From: Actinacidiphila cocklensis
GTDB taxonomy: Bacteria > Actinomycetota > Actinomycetes > Streptomycetales > Streptomycetaceae
Direction of reading: 5' to 3'
Length of the DNA stretch: 64,000 nucleotides
NCBI RefSeq assembly: GCF_907177275.1
Contig: NZ_CAJSLV010000013.1
Location: 149,528 to 213,527 of the forward strand
Each line of letters starts with the position of its first letter. The first letter of the stretch is position 1. Below the pieces are notes generated by a model that saw nothing but the letters and a program-made list of their open reading frames with translations, was not told where the DNA came from and did no database searches. The position numbers and the translations under genes were made by a program. Below, piece by piece: positions 44,823 through 53,901 of the stretch.

Positions 44823-45568
44823 GGCTCACCCTGCGCATCTGGCGCCAGCACGACACCGACGCACCCGGCGGCATGGCCACCTACGACGTCGACGGCATCT
44901 CGCCCGACATGTCCTTCCTGGAGATGCTCGACACCCTCAACGAGCGGCTCACCGTCGAGGGGGAGGACCCGGTCGCCTTCGACCACGACTGCCGCGAGGG
45001 CATCTGCGGGGCGTGCAGCCTGGTCATCAACGGCGAGGCGCACGGCCCGGAACGCACCACCAGCTGCCAGCTGCACATGCGGTCCTTCCGCGACGGCGAC
45101 ACCATCGACGTCGAACCCTGGCGGGCCGCCGCCTTCCCCGTGGTGCGCGACCTCGTCGTGGACCGCGCCGCCTTCGACCGGATCATCCAGTCCGGCGGCT
45201 ACGTCAGCGTCCCCACCGGCTCCGCGCCCGAGGCGCACGCCACCCCGGTGCCCAAGGCCGCCGCCGACAGCGCCTTCGAGCACGCCGAGTGCATCGGCTG
45301 CGGCGCCTGCGTGGCGGCGTGCCCCAACGGCTCCGCGATGCTCTTCACCTCCGCGAAGGTCAACCACCTCAACGTCCTGCCGCAGGGCGCGCCCGAGCGC
45401 GAGACCCGGGTGCTCGACATGGTCGCCCAGATGGACGCCGAGGGCTTCGGCGGCTGCACCCTGACCGGCGAGTGCGCCACCGCCTGCCCCAAGGGCATCC
45501 CGCTCACCTCGATCACCGCCATGAACAAGGAGTGGCTGCGCGCCACCCGCAAGGTCCCCAGGAGCTGA
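44819..45568 (+). CDS. sdhB: Succinate dehydrogenase/fumarate reductase iron-sulfur subunit
   Basis: Electron-transfer subunit of 249 residues. The N-terminal ferredoxin domain has [19 protein letters not shown] and the partner Cys in TTSCQLHM for a 2Fe-2S centre; the C-terminal domain has [14 protein letters not shown] and a later [16 protein letters not shown] for the 4Fe-4S and 3Fe-4S centres. ATGA overlap with sdhA. Last gene of the operon. Confidence 0.94.
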
Positions 45569-45692
45569 GCGCCGGCGGCTCGGGAGATCCCCACCGCACG
45601 CCATCCACGGCGACGACCGGCTGCGGTACGCCGAAGTCCGCACCGACCGGCGGACGGCGGCGGTTCGCGGTGGCTGCCACCGCGAAATCCGG

Positions 45693-45722
45693 TTGCCGCC
45701 CCCGGCGCCGCCCTGCTGTAGT
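45693..45722 (+). promoter_or_regulatory. Candidate promoter of the ribosomal protection gene
   Basis: TTGCCG (45693-45698) and TGTAGT (45717-45722) are separated by 18 bases. The implied start near 45729 would give a leader of about 95 bases containing the upstream reading frame. Confidence 0.45.
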
Positions 45723-45759
45723 CGGGACGTCAATTGCAGTCGACCAGGGAGCAATGATC

Positions 45760-45870
45760 ATGCGCGGTTCCGTCATGCCCGCCCAGACAGGAAACCCCCC
45801 CTATCTTGAGGACATGACCAGCCGTGCCTTCGCTCAACCTCGGCATTCTCGCGCACATCGACGCAGGTAA
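45760..45870 (+). CDS. Upstream reading frame overlapping the ribosomal protection gene start
   Basis: An ATG at 45760 (another lies at 45754) has GGGAG eight bases upstream and opens a 36-codon frame, ending at TAA 45868-45870, 47 bases inside the downstream gene in a different frame. The peptide begins MRGSVMPAQTGNPPYLED and ends in a run of Arg and His. It has a better ribosome-binding site than the downstream GTG, so it may act as a translational control element. It may also be chance; no family is recognised. Confidence 0.4.
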   Translation: MRGSVMPAQTGNPPYLEDMTSRAFAQPRHSRAHRRR

Positions 45871-47866
45871 GACCAGCCTCACCGAACGGCTGCTGTACTC
45901 CGCAGGAGTGATCGACACGATCGGCAGCGTCGACCGGGGCAGCACCACCACCGACACCCTCGCGCTGGAGAAGCAGCGCGGCATCACCATCAGGTCCGCC
46001 GTGGTCTCCTTCGAGGTCGGCGGCACCACCGTCAACCTCATCGACACCCCCGGCCACCCCGACTTCATCGCCGAGGTCGAGCGGGTGCTCGGCGTGCTCG
46101 ACGGTGCCGTCCTCGTGGTCTCGGCCGTGGAAGGCGTCCAGCCGCAGACCGTGGTCCTGATGCGGACGCTGCGCCGGCTGCGCATCCCGACGCTGGTGTT
46201 CGTCAACAAGCTCGACCGCCGCGGCGCCGACCTGGACCGCACGCTGGCCGGCATCGCCACCCGGCTCACCCCCGACGTCGTCCCGCTGGCCTCGGCAGTC
46301 GCCCAGGGCGGCAAGGACGCCGCGGCGCTGCCGTACGAGGCCTCCGACCCCGGCTTCGCCGCCCGGCTCACCGAGACGCTGGCCGGCCATGACGACGGCC
46401 TGCTCGCCGAATGGGTGCGCGCGGGCACCGACGCGCTGCCGCACCCGCGGCTGCGGCAGGCGCTCGCCGCGCAGACCGGGCGGGCGCTGGTGCACCCGGT
46501 CTACGCCGGCTCCGCCGTCACGGGCGCGGGCGTCGACGCGCTGATCGAGGGCATCGCCGAACTGCTGCCGGGCTCCGCGGGCGACCCCGAAGGGCCGCTG
46601 TCCGGCAGCGTGTTCACCATGGAGCGCGGCCTCGCGGGCGAGCGGATCGCCTACGTCCGGCTGACGTCCGGGACCCTGCACGTCCGCGACCGGCCGCCGC
46701 TGCACCGGGACGGCGCCGTGGTGGGGGAGGGCCGGGTCACCGCGCTCAGCGTCTTCGACCACGGCACGGCCGTGCCCGGGCCGTCGGCCGCGGCCGGCAG
46801 GATCGCCCGGGTGTGGGGCCTGGGCGAGGTGCGGATCGGCGACACCGTCGGGGCGCCCGCACAAGCGCCCGGCGCAGCCCACCACTTCGCCCCGCCGAAC
46901 CTGGAGACAGTCGTGGCGGCCCGCAGGCCCGCCGACCGCGCCGCGCTGCACACCGCGCTGGGGCAACTCGCCGAGCAGGACCCGCTGATCAACCTGCGGC
47001 GGGACGAGGACCGCGGCGAGATCGCGGTCTCCCTCTACGGCGAGGTGCAGAAGGAGGTCATCCAGGCGACGCTGGCCGACGACTACGGGGTGGAGGCCGA
47101 CTTCCGGGAGACGACCACGATCCACATCGAGCAGGTCACCGGCAGCGGCGCCGCCGTCGAGTTCAACAAGAAGGACGCCAACCCCTTCCTGGCCACCGTG
47201 GGCCTGCGGGTCGACCCGGCGCCGGCCGGCAGCGGCATCTCCTTGCGCCGCGAGGTCGAACTGGGCTCCATGCCCTACGCGTTCTTCGTCGCCGTCGAGG
47301 AGACGGTGCGCTCCACGCTGGCCCAGGGACTGTACGGCTGGCAGGTCGCCGACTGCACGGTCACCATGACGCACTCCGGCTACAGCGCCCGGCAGAGCCA
47401 CGCGCACGCCGTCTTCGACAAGAGCATGTCGAGCACCTCGGGCGACTTCCGCAACCTCACCCCGCTGGTGCTGATGGCGGCGCTGCGGCAGGCCGGCACC
47501 CGGGTGCACGAGCCGATGCACCGCTTCAGGATCGAGCTGCCCGCCGACGCGCTCGGCGCGGTGCTTCCGGTCCTGTCCCGGCTGCGCGCGGTGCCGCGCG
47601 CCCCGGCGTCCACCGGGCCGGCCGGCTCGGTGCTGGAAGGCGACATCCCGGCGGCCCGCGTGCACGACCTGGAGCAGCAGCTGCCCACGCTGACCCGCGG
47701 CGAGGGCGCGCTGGAGACGGTCTTCGACCACTACGCCCCGGTGCACGGTGTGCTCCCGGTACGCCCGCGCAGCGGCCCCGACCCGCTGGACCGCAGGGAG
47801 TACCTGCTCCAGGTGCAGCGGCGGCTGGGGCCGGCGGCGTCACGCACGGCGGTGGTTCGTGCTTGA
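45824..47866 (+). CDS. EF-G-like ribosomal protection GTPase (TetM/OtrA type)
   Basis: Translational GTPase of 680 residues that resembles proteins which remove tetracycline from ribosomes. N-terminal G domain: P-loop AHIDAGKTS, RGITIRSA, DTPGHPDF, and NKLDRRG. Domain IV and the C-terminal part follow with GVEADFRETTTIHIEQV and SGYSARQSHAHAVFDKSMSSTSGDFRNLTPLVLM, characteristic of this subfamily and not of EF-G. The GTG at 45824 is used because the protein then starts with the conserved LNLGILAHIDAGK. Actinomycetes carry several such paralogues, so tetracycline resistance is likely but not certain. Confidence 0.85.
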   Translation: MPSLNLGILAHIDAGKTSLTERLLYSAGVIDTIGSVDRGSTTTDTLALEKQRGITIRSAVVSFEVGGTTVNLIDTPGHPDFIAEVERVLGVLDGAVLVVSAVEGVQPQTVVLMRTLRRLRIPTLVFVNKLDRRGADLDRTLAGIATRLTPDVVPLASAVAQGGKDAAALPYEASDPGFAARLTETLAGHDDGLLAEWVRAGTDALPHPRLRQALAAQTGRALVHPVYAGSAVTGAGVDALIEGIAELLPGSAGDPEGPLSGSVFTMERGLAGERIAYVRLTSGTLHVRDRPPLHRDGAVVGEGRVTALSVFDHGTAVPGPSAAAGRIARVWGLGEVRIGDTVGAPAQAPGAAHHFAPPNLETVVAARRPADRAALHTALGQLAEQDPLINLRRDEDRGEIAVSLYGEVQKEVIQATLADDYGVEADFRETTTIHIEQVTGSGAAVEFNKKDANPFLATVGLRVDPAPAGSGISLRREVELGSMPYAFFVAVEETVRSTLAQGLYGWQVADCTVTMTHSGYSARQSHAHAVFDKSMSSTSGDFRNLTPLVLMAALRQAGTRVHEPMHRFRIELPADALGAVLPVLSRLRAVPRAPASTGPAGSVLEGDIPAARVHDLEQQLPTLTRGEGALETVFDHYAPVHGVLPVRPRSGPDPLDRREYLLQVQRRLGPAASRTAVVRA

Positions 47867-47925
47867 CGCTGCTCCGCGGATCTGCCTACGGTCGACAGGG
47901 CCGCCCTTCCACGTACGGAGATGCC

Positions 47926-48294
47926 ATGGAACGCACCGTCAAGACCCCAGGTCCCGACCACCCCATCACCGTGGAGCCCAACCCCTCGCGGGTCGTCGTG
48001 CGGGCCGGCGGCCGGGTCGTCGCCGACACGACGAAGGCGCTGACACTGCGTGAGGCGTCCTACCCGCCGGTGCAGTACATCCCGCTGGCCGACGTGGAGC
48101 CCAGCGCCCTGGAGTCCACCGACAGCCGCACCTACTGCCCGTACAAGGGCGACGCCTCGTACTTCTCGCTGGTCACCGCGGACGGCACGGTCGCCGACGC
48201 GGTGTGGACGTACGACAAGCCCTACGACGCCGTCGGCACGATCGCCGGTCATGTGGCCTTCTACCCGCAGCACGTGGAGCTGACCGAGTCCTGA
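47926..48294 (+). CDS. DUF427 domain protein
   Basis: A 122-residue cytoplasmic protein with the DUF427 pattern: PSRVVVRAGGRVVADTTKAL, then YIPLADVEPSALE, TYCPYKGDASYFSL with the conserved Cys-Pro-Tyr-Lys-Gly, and VWTYDKPYDAV. The ATG is preceded by GGAG. Function of the family is unknown; members are common in actinomycetes. It stands alone between two hairpin-bounded units, 59 bases after the GTPase gene. Confidence 0.9.
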   Translation: MERTVKTPGPDHPITVEPNPSRVVVRAGGRVVADTTKALTLREASYPPVQYIPLADVEPSALESTDSRTYCPYKGDASYFSLVTADGTVADAVWTYDKPYDAVGTIAGHVAFYPQHVELTES

Positions 48295-48317
48295 CCCGGT
48301 CCTGACCCTGTCTTGCC

Positions 48318-48344
48318 GCCCGGGCCGGCCCGTCCGGCCCGGGC
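48318..48344. terminator. Terminator hairpin after the DUF427 gene
   Basis: GCCCGGGCCGG and CCGGCCCGGGC pair perfectly over 11 bases around CCCGT, starting 24 bases past the stop codon. Confidence 0.7.
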
Positions 48345-48408
48345 GATGAATTTCCCCGGACGCCGTTGTCTCTATTGACGAGGCATATTCGGCAACCGAG
48401 GAGAGATC

Positions 48409-49158
48409 ATGTCCGTCAACGAGCCGGCGGGAACCACCGTCGTCGTCACCGGCGTCGGGCGCGGCTTCGGCCGGGGTACGGCCATCGCGTTCGCCAGGGC
48501 AGGGGCCAGGGTCGTCGGGCTCGGGCGGGACGCGGACGCGCTGGAGAAGCTGCGGGCGGAGCTGGGCGACGCCTTCGTCCCCGTGCGCGGCGACGCCACC
48601 GACCCGGACCTGGCCGCGGAACTGCTCAGCCGCCACACCCCGGCGACCGTGGTGCTCAACGCCGGGGCGGCGCCCGCCATGCGGCCGCTGCAGGACCACA
48701 CCTGGGACACCTTCCGCACCAACTGGGACGTGGACGTCCAGCAGGCCTTCCACTGGGCGCGCGCCGCCCTGCGGCTGCCGCTGCCGCCCGGCAGTACCGT
48801 GCTGTCCCTGTCCAGCGGAGCCGCCCTGCGCGGCTCCCCGCTCAGCGGCGGCTACGCGGGCGCCAAGGCCACCGTCCGCTTCGTGTCCGAGTACGCCGCC
48901 GCCGAGTCGCGGCGGCAGGCGCTCGGCATCCGCTTCCTCGCCGTCCTGCCCGCGCTGTCCCCGACCACCGACCTGGGCACCGAGGCGGCGGCCGCCTACG
49001 CCGCCTACCAGGGGGTCGACGCGGACGCCTTCGTCCGCGCGATGGGTCCGCTGCTCACCCCGGAGAAGGCCGGCGCGGCCATGGTGTCGCTGGCCGCGGA
49101 CGAGGAGCGGGACACCCTGGCGTACACGCTCTCCGCCGGGGGCCTGCAACCGGTGTGA
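48409..49158 (+). CDS. Short-chain dehydrogenase/reductase
   Basis: A 249-residue SDR with the start behind GAGGAGAG. The cofactor motif reads TGVGRGFGRGTA, LNAGAAP replaces the usual NNAG, and the active-site region is LSLSSGAAL with GYAGAKATV, so the Ser-Tyr-Lys triad is present. It precedes a sigma factor gene by 88 bases in the same direction, and may share its transcript. Substrate unknown. Confidence 0.85.
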   Translation: MSVNEPAGTTVVVTGVGRGFGRGTAIAFARAGARVVGLGRDADALEKLRAELGDAFVPVRGDATDPDLAAELLSRHTPATVVLNAGAAPAMRPLQDHTWDTFRTNWDVDVQQAFHWARAALRLPLPPGSTVLSLSSGAALRGSPLSGGYAGAKATVRFVSEYAAAESRRQALGIRFLAVLPALSPTTDLGTEAAAAYAAYQGVDADAFVRAMGPLLTPEKAGAAMVSLAADEERDTLAYTLSAGGLQPV

Positions 49159-49246
49159 CGCGGCCGCCGCGCCGCGCGCGATGACTTTCGGGTCGCTGGC
49201 GAGTCTGTACTCGTGGAGGGGTTCCCCAACCACCCGGAGACATCAC

Positions 49247-50275
49247 GTGAACACGCTGAGCGGCCAGGCCGCCGCCGGAGCGGTGCCGCAGGACGGCGAC
49301 GCCTTCCTCCGGCAGGCGGCCGAATACCGGCCGGAGCTGCTGGCCCACTGCTACCGGATGCTCGGCTCGGTGCACGACGCCGAGGACCTGGTCCAGGAGA
49401 CGTACCTGCGCGCCTGGCGCGGCTACGGCGGCTTCGAGGGCCGCTCCTCGCTGCGCTACTGGCTCTACCGCATCGCCACCAGCGCGTGCCTGACGGCGCT
49501 CCAGCACAGCAGCCGCCGCTTCGTGCCCGCGGGCCTGGGCGCCGCGAGCGACGATGCCACCGCGCCGCTGAACCCCACAGGGGCGGAGATCCCCTGGGTC
49601 CAGCCGATGCCCGACCCGCCGCCCGACCCAGCCGCGGTGGTGGCCGAGCGCGGCAGCGTACGGCTCGCGCTGATCGTCGCCCTCCAGCAGCTGCCGCCCA
49701 AGCAGCGGGCCGTGCTCATCCTGCGCGACGTCCTGGACTGGCACGCCGCCGAAGTGGCCGCCCTGCTCGACACCAGCGCCGCCGCGGTCAACAGCGCGCT
49801 GCAGCGCGCCCGCGCCCAGCTGCGGCAGGCCGCCGCGACCGAGGACGAGGTCACCGACTCGCTGGACGAGCGGGGCCGGGCGCTGGTCGACCGGTTCGCG
49901 AAGGCCTTCCGGGACGCCGACGTGGACGCGCTGGCCCGGCTGCTGCGCGACGACGTGCGGCTGGAGATGCCGCCCGACCCGCTGTGGTTCGCAGGCCGCG
50001 ACATCGTGCTGCGCTTCCTGGCCGAGCGGGTCTTCCCGGCCGCCGGAGAGCAGCGGCTGCTGGGGCTCACCGTCAACGACGGCCAGCCGGCGCTGGCGAC
50101 GTACTGGCGCGGCGGCGACGGCCGCTTCCACCCGCACGCGCTGCAGGTCCTCACGCTGCGCGGGCACCGGGTGGCCCGGATCCTCGCCTTCCGCGACACC
50201 GTGTGGTTCCCCTCCTTCGGCCTGCCCGCCGCTCTCGATGCCGACGCACCCCCGGCCCCGTCATGGCTGAGGTGA
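49247..50275 (+). CDS. ECF-type sigma factor with C-terminal SnoaL-like domain (SigX5/TIGR02960 type)
   Basis: A 342-residue sigma factor. The GTG at 49247 follows GGAG. Region 2 reads LAHCYRMLGSVHDAEDLVQETYLRAWRGY, region 4 QLPPKQRAVLILRDVLDWHAAEVAALLDTSAAAVNSALQRAR, and the C-terminal 130 residues form a SnoaL-like domain (DRFAKAFRDADVDALARLLRDDVRLEMPP, then GRDIVLRFL). In related groups this extra domain takes the place of an anti-sigma factor and controls activity. The downstream gene overlaps its end by 13 bases and encodes a small maleylpyruvate-isomerase-like protein, a frequent pairing with such sigma factors. Confidence 0.9.
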   Translation: MNTLSGQAAAGAVPQDGDAFLRQAAEYRPELLAHCYRMLGSVHDAEDLVQETYLRAWRGYGGFEGRSSLRYWLYRIATSACLTALQHSSRRFVPAGLGAASDDATAPLNPTGAEIPWVQPMPDPPPDPAAVVAERGSVRLALIVALQQLPPKQRAVLILRDVLDWHAAEVAALLDTSAAAVNSALQRARAQLRQAAATEDEVTDSLDERGRALVDRFAKAFRDADVDALARLLRDDVRLEMPPDPLWFAGRDIVLRFLAERVFPAAGEQRLLGLTVNDGQPALATYWRGGDGRFHPHALQVLTLRGHRVARILAFRDTVWFPSFGLPAALDADAPPAPSWLR

Positions 50276-50829
50276 CCGGCCGGGACAGCACGCTGCCGCT
50301 GCTGGAGCAGGCGGTCGGGTACGGGCTGGGGTGCGTCGACCTGGTGCCGCCCGGCGGGCTGCGGCTGCCGACGCCCTGCCGGAGCTGGGACCTGGACGCG
50401 CTGCTGTGCCACCTGTACGAGTCGGTGTGCGCGCTGCGGGAGGCCGCGGAGTACGGCGTGGTGGCCCTGCTGCCCGCCGCCGCACCTCCTGCCGACCCGG
50501 TCGCCGCCCTGCGGTCGGGAGCCCGGGCGCTGCTGGAGAGCTGGCGCGGCCGCGAGGGAGCGGAGGTGGAGGTCTGCGGCATGCCGGTGCCCGGCGCGAC
50601 GGTCGCCTTCATCGGCACGGTCGAACTGGCCGTGCACGGCTGGGACATCGCCCAGGCGTGCGGTACCCCGCGGCCCATACCGGCGCCGCTGGCGCTGGCG
50701 ATCCTGCGCAGGGCGCCGATGATCACCGGCGGTGCCGACCTGTTCGCGTCCCCCGTCCCCGTCTCCCCGCTGGCCGGCCCCGGCGACCGCCTGGTCGCGC
50801 TCCTCGGCCGCGTACCCGACGCGGGTTAG
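50263..50829 (+). CDS. TIGR03086/maleylpyruvate isomerase N-like metal-binding protein
   Basis: A 188-residue DinB-like helical protein. Pattern: LLEQAVGYGLGCVDLVPPGGLRLPTPCRSWDLDALLCHLYES, in which the His and later His residue (ELAVHGWDIAQA) are the expected metal ligands. Its ATG lies within the end of the sigma factor gene, so expression is coupled. Family members are linked to mycothiol-dependent reactions or unknown stress functions. It might modulate the sigma factor; that is inference. Confidence 0.8.
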   Translation: MAEVTGRDSTLPLLEQAVGYGLGCVDLVPPGGLRLPTPCRSWDLDALLCHLYESVCALREAAEYGVVALLPAAAPPADPVAALRSGARALLESWRGREGAEVEVCGMPVPGATVAFIGTVELAVHGWDIAQACGTPRPIPAPLALAILRRAPMITGGADLFASPVPVSPLAGPGDRLVALLGRVPDAG

Positions 50830-50851
50830 GGCCGCGGCAGCGCGCGGCAAT

Positions 50852-50882
50852 GGCCCCTCCACCTGTCACAGGCAGAGGGGCC
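50852..50882. terminator. Hairpin between convergent genes
   Basis: GGCCCCTC and GAGGGGCC pair perfectly with a partly paired interior (CCTGTCACAGG). It lies 22 bases past the rightward gene and can serve both directions, before the leftward exporter gene ends at 51041. Confidence 0.55.
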
Positions 50883-51040
50883 GCGGTGCCGCCCGGGCGC
50901 CGCTTGGAGACCTCGTCGAAAGCAGCCCGTCCTTGGCGTCCTTCCGCCGCCCGCGGTGGGCCGCGAGGATCGGCGAGGGAGGCCGCCGCGGCATCCCCCT
51001 GCGGTGCTGCGGCGGTCCCCTCGGTCACCGGGCCGGGCCG

Positions 51041-52489
51041 TCAGACCCGCTCGGCCTGCGGGAGCGTGTCGGACGACGGCGCCGTGTTCGGGTTCGCGGC
51101 GTCCGCCTGCCGCTTGCCCGGGGCCAGCACAGCGACCGCGGCACCGGCGGCCGCCGCCACCGCCGCGACGATCTCGGCGGCCTTGAAGCCGTCCATGAAG
51201 GACGCCGGCGATCCGTAGCCGCCGTGCGCGGCGAACACCGCGACCAGCACCGCGACGCCGAAGACGCCGCCCGCCTCGCGCACCGTGTTGTTGGTGCCCG
51301 CCGCGACCCCCGAGTCCTCCAGCGGCACCGCGCCGACGACCGCGTTCGCCACCGTCGGGAAGGTCATGGAGATGCCGACGCCGGCGAGGACCAGCGGCAC
51401 CACCAGCGTCCCGTAACCGGCGTCGGGCGATGAGACCAGCGCCAGCCACAGCAGCCCCGCGCCCTGCAGCAGCAGGCCCAGCACCATGAAGGGCCGGTTG
51501 CCGAACCGGTCGGACAGCGCACCCGCGAGCGGCGCCACCAGCATCGGCATGCCCGTCCACACCAGCAGCCGCAGACCCGCCTGCAACGGGTCGTAGCCCA
51601 GGCCGAGCTGGAACATCTGGGCGATCATGAACAGCGACCCGATCAGCGAGAACATCATGAAGAAGACGACCGCGTTGGCGGTGGAGAAGCCGCGGCTGCG
51701 GAAGTACCGCAGCGGCAGCATCGGGTAGCGCGCCCTGCGCTGCCACATCAGGAACACCGCCATCAGGACGACGCCCACCAGCAGCGCACCGATCACCTGC
51801 GGGTCGCCCCAGCCGACGGACGGCGCCCGCACCGGCGCCCACACCAGGGCGAACAGCGCGGTGCTCACCAGCGCCACACCGACCAGGTCGAGCTGCGGCC
51901 GCAGGCCCCGGCTGTCGCGCAGCATCACCATGCACAGCACCATGACCGCCAGGCCGACCGGCACGTTGATCCAGAAGATCCACTGCCAGGCGATGTCCTG
52001 GATGATCAGGCCGCCGAGCACCGGCCCCGCCGCCACCCCCAGGCCCGTGATGGCGCCCCAGATGCCGATCGCGGCGCCCCGCTTCTCCAGTGGGAAGGCG
52101 TTGCTGATCAGGGTGAGGGTCAGCGGCAGCACCACCGCGGCACCCGCGCCCTGCACGACCCGGGCGGCGATCAGCGCGGACGTGGAGCCCGCGGTGGCGC
52201 AGGCGATGGACGACAGCGTGAAGACGCCCACCCCGAGCACGTACACGTTGCGCCGCCCGAAGCGGTCGCCGAGCGCCGCGCCGGTCAGCATCAGGCACGC
52301 GAACGCCAGGTTGTAGCCGTTGATCGTCCATTCCAGGTCGGCCAGGCTCGCGTGCAGGTGGTCCTGCAGCGTCGGCAGCGCCGTCGAGACGACGACCACG
52401 TCGAGCGAGGTGAGGAACGCCCCGAGCGACGCCAGGACGAGCGTCCATACCGTCCGCGGGGAAGCGGAAGGCTCCGTGCTTGTTGTCAC
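51041..52489 (-). CDS. MFS drug exporter, DHA2 (EmrB/QacA) family
   Basis: A 482-residue exporter with 14 hydrophobic segments, GTG start ending at 52489. Landmarks: LTSLDVVVVSTALPTLQ in helix 1, DRFGRRNVYVLG (motif A), LGVAAGPVLGG (motif C) and IAWQWIFWINVPVG. A closely similar exporter lies at 57550-59013; the first helix motif, INVPVGL region and overall layout suggest that the two are paralogues. Regulator not obvious; the LacI gene lies upstream in the same direction 187 bases away. Confidence 0.9.
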   Translation of the reverse strand: MTTSTEPSASPRTVWTLVLASLGAFLTSLDVVVVSTALPTLQDHLHASLADLEWTINGYNLAFACLMLTGAALGDRFGRRNVYVLGVGVFTLSSIACATAGSTSALIAARVVQGAGAAVVLPLTLTLISNAFPLEKRGAAIGIWGAITGLGVAAGPVLGGLIIQDIAWQWIFWINVPVGLAVMVLCMVMLRDSRGLRPQLDLVGVALVSTALFALVWAPVRAPSVGWGDPQVIGALLVGVVLMAVFLMWQRRARYPMLPLRYFRSRGFSTANAVVFFMMFSLIGSLFMIAQMFQLGLGYDPLQAGLRLLVWTGMPMLVAPLAGALSDRFGNRPFMVLGLLLQGAGLLWLALVSSPDAGYGTLVVPLVLAGVGISMTFPTVANAVVGAVPLEDSGVAAGTNNTVREAGGVFGVAVLVAVFAAHGGYGSPASFMDGFKAAEIVAAVAAAAGAAVAVLAPGKRQADAANPNTAPSSDTLPQAERV

Positions 52490-52675
52490 CTGAAAAACCT
52501 CCAGTCCGGCCCCGGCGGGCAGCCGGCGGCACCCGTGGGCGGCCCCTTCTCCGCCGCCCCCACCGGTCGCCGTTGAGCCGGTTCGCGTGGGACGGGGATG
52601 GGCATGGCCCTCAGGAATAGAGACCAGGGCTTTCGTGGAAAGTCATCGCGGCAGCCCGCCGCCCGGCGGCGCCGG

Positions 52676-53713
52676 TCAGGTCACAGGACCGCCGGCTTCG
52701 GGGACCGGTACCGGGCCCGTCGAGCCGCGCAGCACCAGCTGAGTGGCCAGCTCGACGTGCAGCGCGTCCACCGTGTGCCGGTCGAGCAGCCGCATCAGCA
52801 GCGAGACGGCCATCCGCCCCATCTCCTCCAGCGGCTGGCGGACCGTGGTCAGCCGCGGCACGGTGCTGCGGCTCAGGTCGATGTCGTCGAAGCCGGTGAT
52901 CGACAGGTCCTCGGGCACCCGCAGGTCCCGCTCGTAGGCGGCCCGCAGCGCGCCGACCGCGGCCTTGTCGTTGAAGGCCACCAGCGCGGTGGGCCGTTCC
53001 GGCAGGTCGAGCAGCTGGCAGGCGGCGTCGTAGCCCCAGTCGGCGGTGGGCTCGATGCTGCGCAGCAGTTCGGGGGAGGGCAGCACACCGGCGTCGGCCA
53101 GCGCGGAGGTGTGCCCTGCCAGCCGGGACTGGCTGGCGAGCCAGTCGCCCGGTCCGCCGATCACCCCGATCCTGCGGTGGCCGAGGTCCACCAGATGCGC
53201 GCTGACGGTGCGTGCGGCGATGAGGTTGGCGGCGGAGACCGACGCGATGTCCTGCGGCAGCGGGGTGCGCGGGTCCACCACCACGAAGGGGAAGTCGGCC
53301 GCGCGCAGCGCCTCCAGGTCCCGTTCCGGCTCCGGCGGCACGACCAGGATCGCGCCCGCGATCGCGGGGTCGGCCGGCAGGTCGCCGAGCACCTGCAGCT
53401 CGCGGGCCGCGTCGCCGGCACTGAGTACCAGGCGCCTGCCGTACAGGTCGAGCGTCTCGGCGATCGAGGAGACGATCACCCCGAAGTAGTCGGTGAGGAC
53501 GTACGGGCAGCGCACATAGATCGCGCCGCTCGCCGTGCCGCGCCTGGCGGGCGCCGGGGCGCCGAGCCTGGCCACCGCCCGGCGCACCAGCTCGCGGGTG
53601 TCGGGGGCGACGTTCGCCTGACCGTTCATCACCCGCGAGACGGTGGCGATCGATACGCCCGCTTCCGCCGCGATGGCCCGGACGGTGGCCCGGGAGCCCG
53701 GCTGCCTAGCCAT
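52676..53713 (-). CDS. LacI family transcriptional regulator
   Basis: A 345-residue repressor. Helix-turn-helix at the N-terminus: TVRAIAAEAGVSIATVSRVM followed by NGQANVAPDTRELVRRAVARLG (hinge). The periplasmic-binding-like domain has the usual FVVVDPRTP, HLVDLGHRRIGVIGG and FNDKAAVGAL, DLSITGFDDIDLSR. The effector is probably a sugar, yet no sugar transport or hydrolase gene lies next to it. No ribosome-binding site is clear; TAGGCT on the minus strand (53744-53749) could be a -10 box, giving a very short leader that includes a 9-codon overlapping frame. Confidence 0.9.
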   Translation of the reverse strand: MARQPGSRATVRAIAAEAGVSIATVSRVMNGQANVAPDTRELVRRAVARLGAPAPARRGTASGAIYVRCPYVLTDYFGVIVSSIAETLDLYGRRLVLSAGDAARELQVLGDLPADPAIAGAILVVPPEPERDLEALRAADFPFVVVDPRTPLPQDIASVSAANLIAARTVSAHLVDLGHRRIGVIGGPGDWLASQSRLAGHTSALADAGVLPSPELLRSIEPTADWGYDAACQLLDLPERPTALVAFNDKAAVGALRAAYERDLRVPEDLSITGFDDIDLSRSTVPRLTTVRQPLEEMGRMAVSLLMRLLDRHTVDALHVELATQLVLRGSTGPVPVPEAGGPVT

Positions 53714-53816
53714 GCGTTACACCGCGCTGTTTCATGCGCACAGCCTAGCGCCGCCCATGGGGGTGTTGACATGGCCGGGTGGTAAGCGGTGTCCTGGATC
53801 TCCGCCGGATGCCGCC

Positions 53817-53829
53817 GGAAAACGTTACA
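53817..53829 (-). promoter_or_regulatory. AACGTT-centred LacI-type site upstream of the LacI gene
   Basis: On the minus strand TGTAACGTTTTCC is centred on AACGTT, resembling the central CG half-site symmetry of LacI-family operators. It lies about 104 bases upstream of the LacI start and may be an autoregulatory site. Confidence 0.3.
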
Positions 53830-53901
53830 TCCCGTTTCACGCGCGCCGCTCGGTGGCGGGCGTCCGCGTCCGGGACCCGGCGGACCGCAGCTGCCGAGGG
53901 A

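Noticed and set aside
45773..47746. A 657-codon minus-strand frame over the ribosomal protection gene
   Set aside because: Antisense shadow of the GTPase, which has all G-domain motifs on the other strand.
53706..53735. Nine-codon frame overlapping the LacI start as a regulatory leader
   Set aside because: It has no ribosome-binding site and is too short to tell from chance; mentioned only with the LacI gene.
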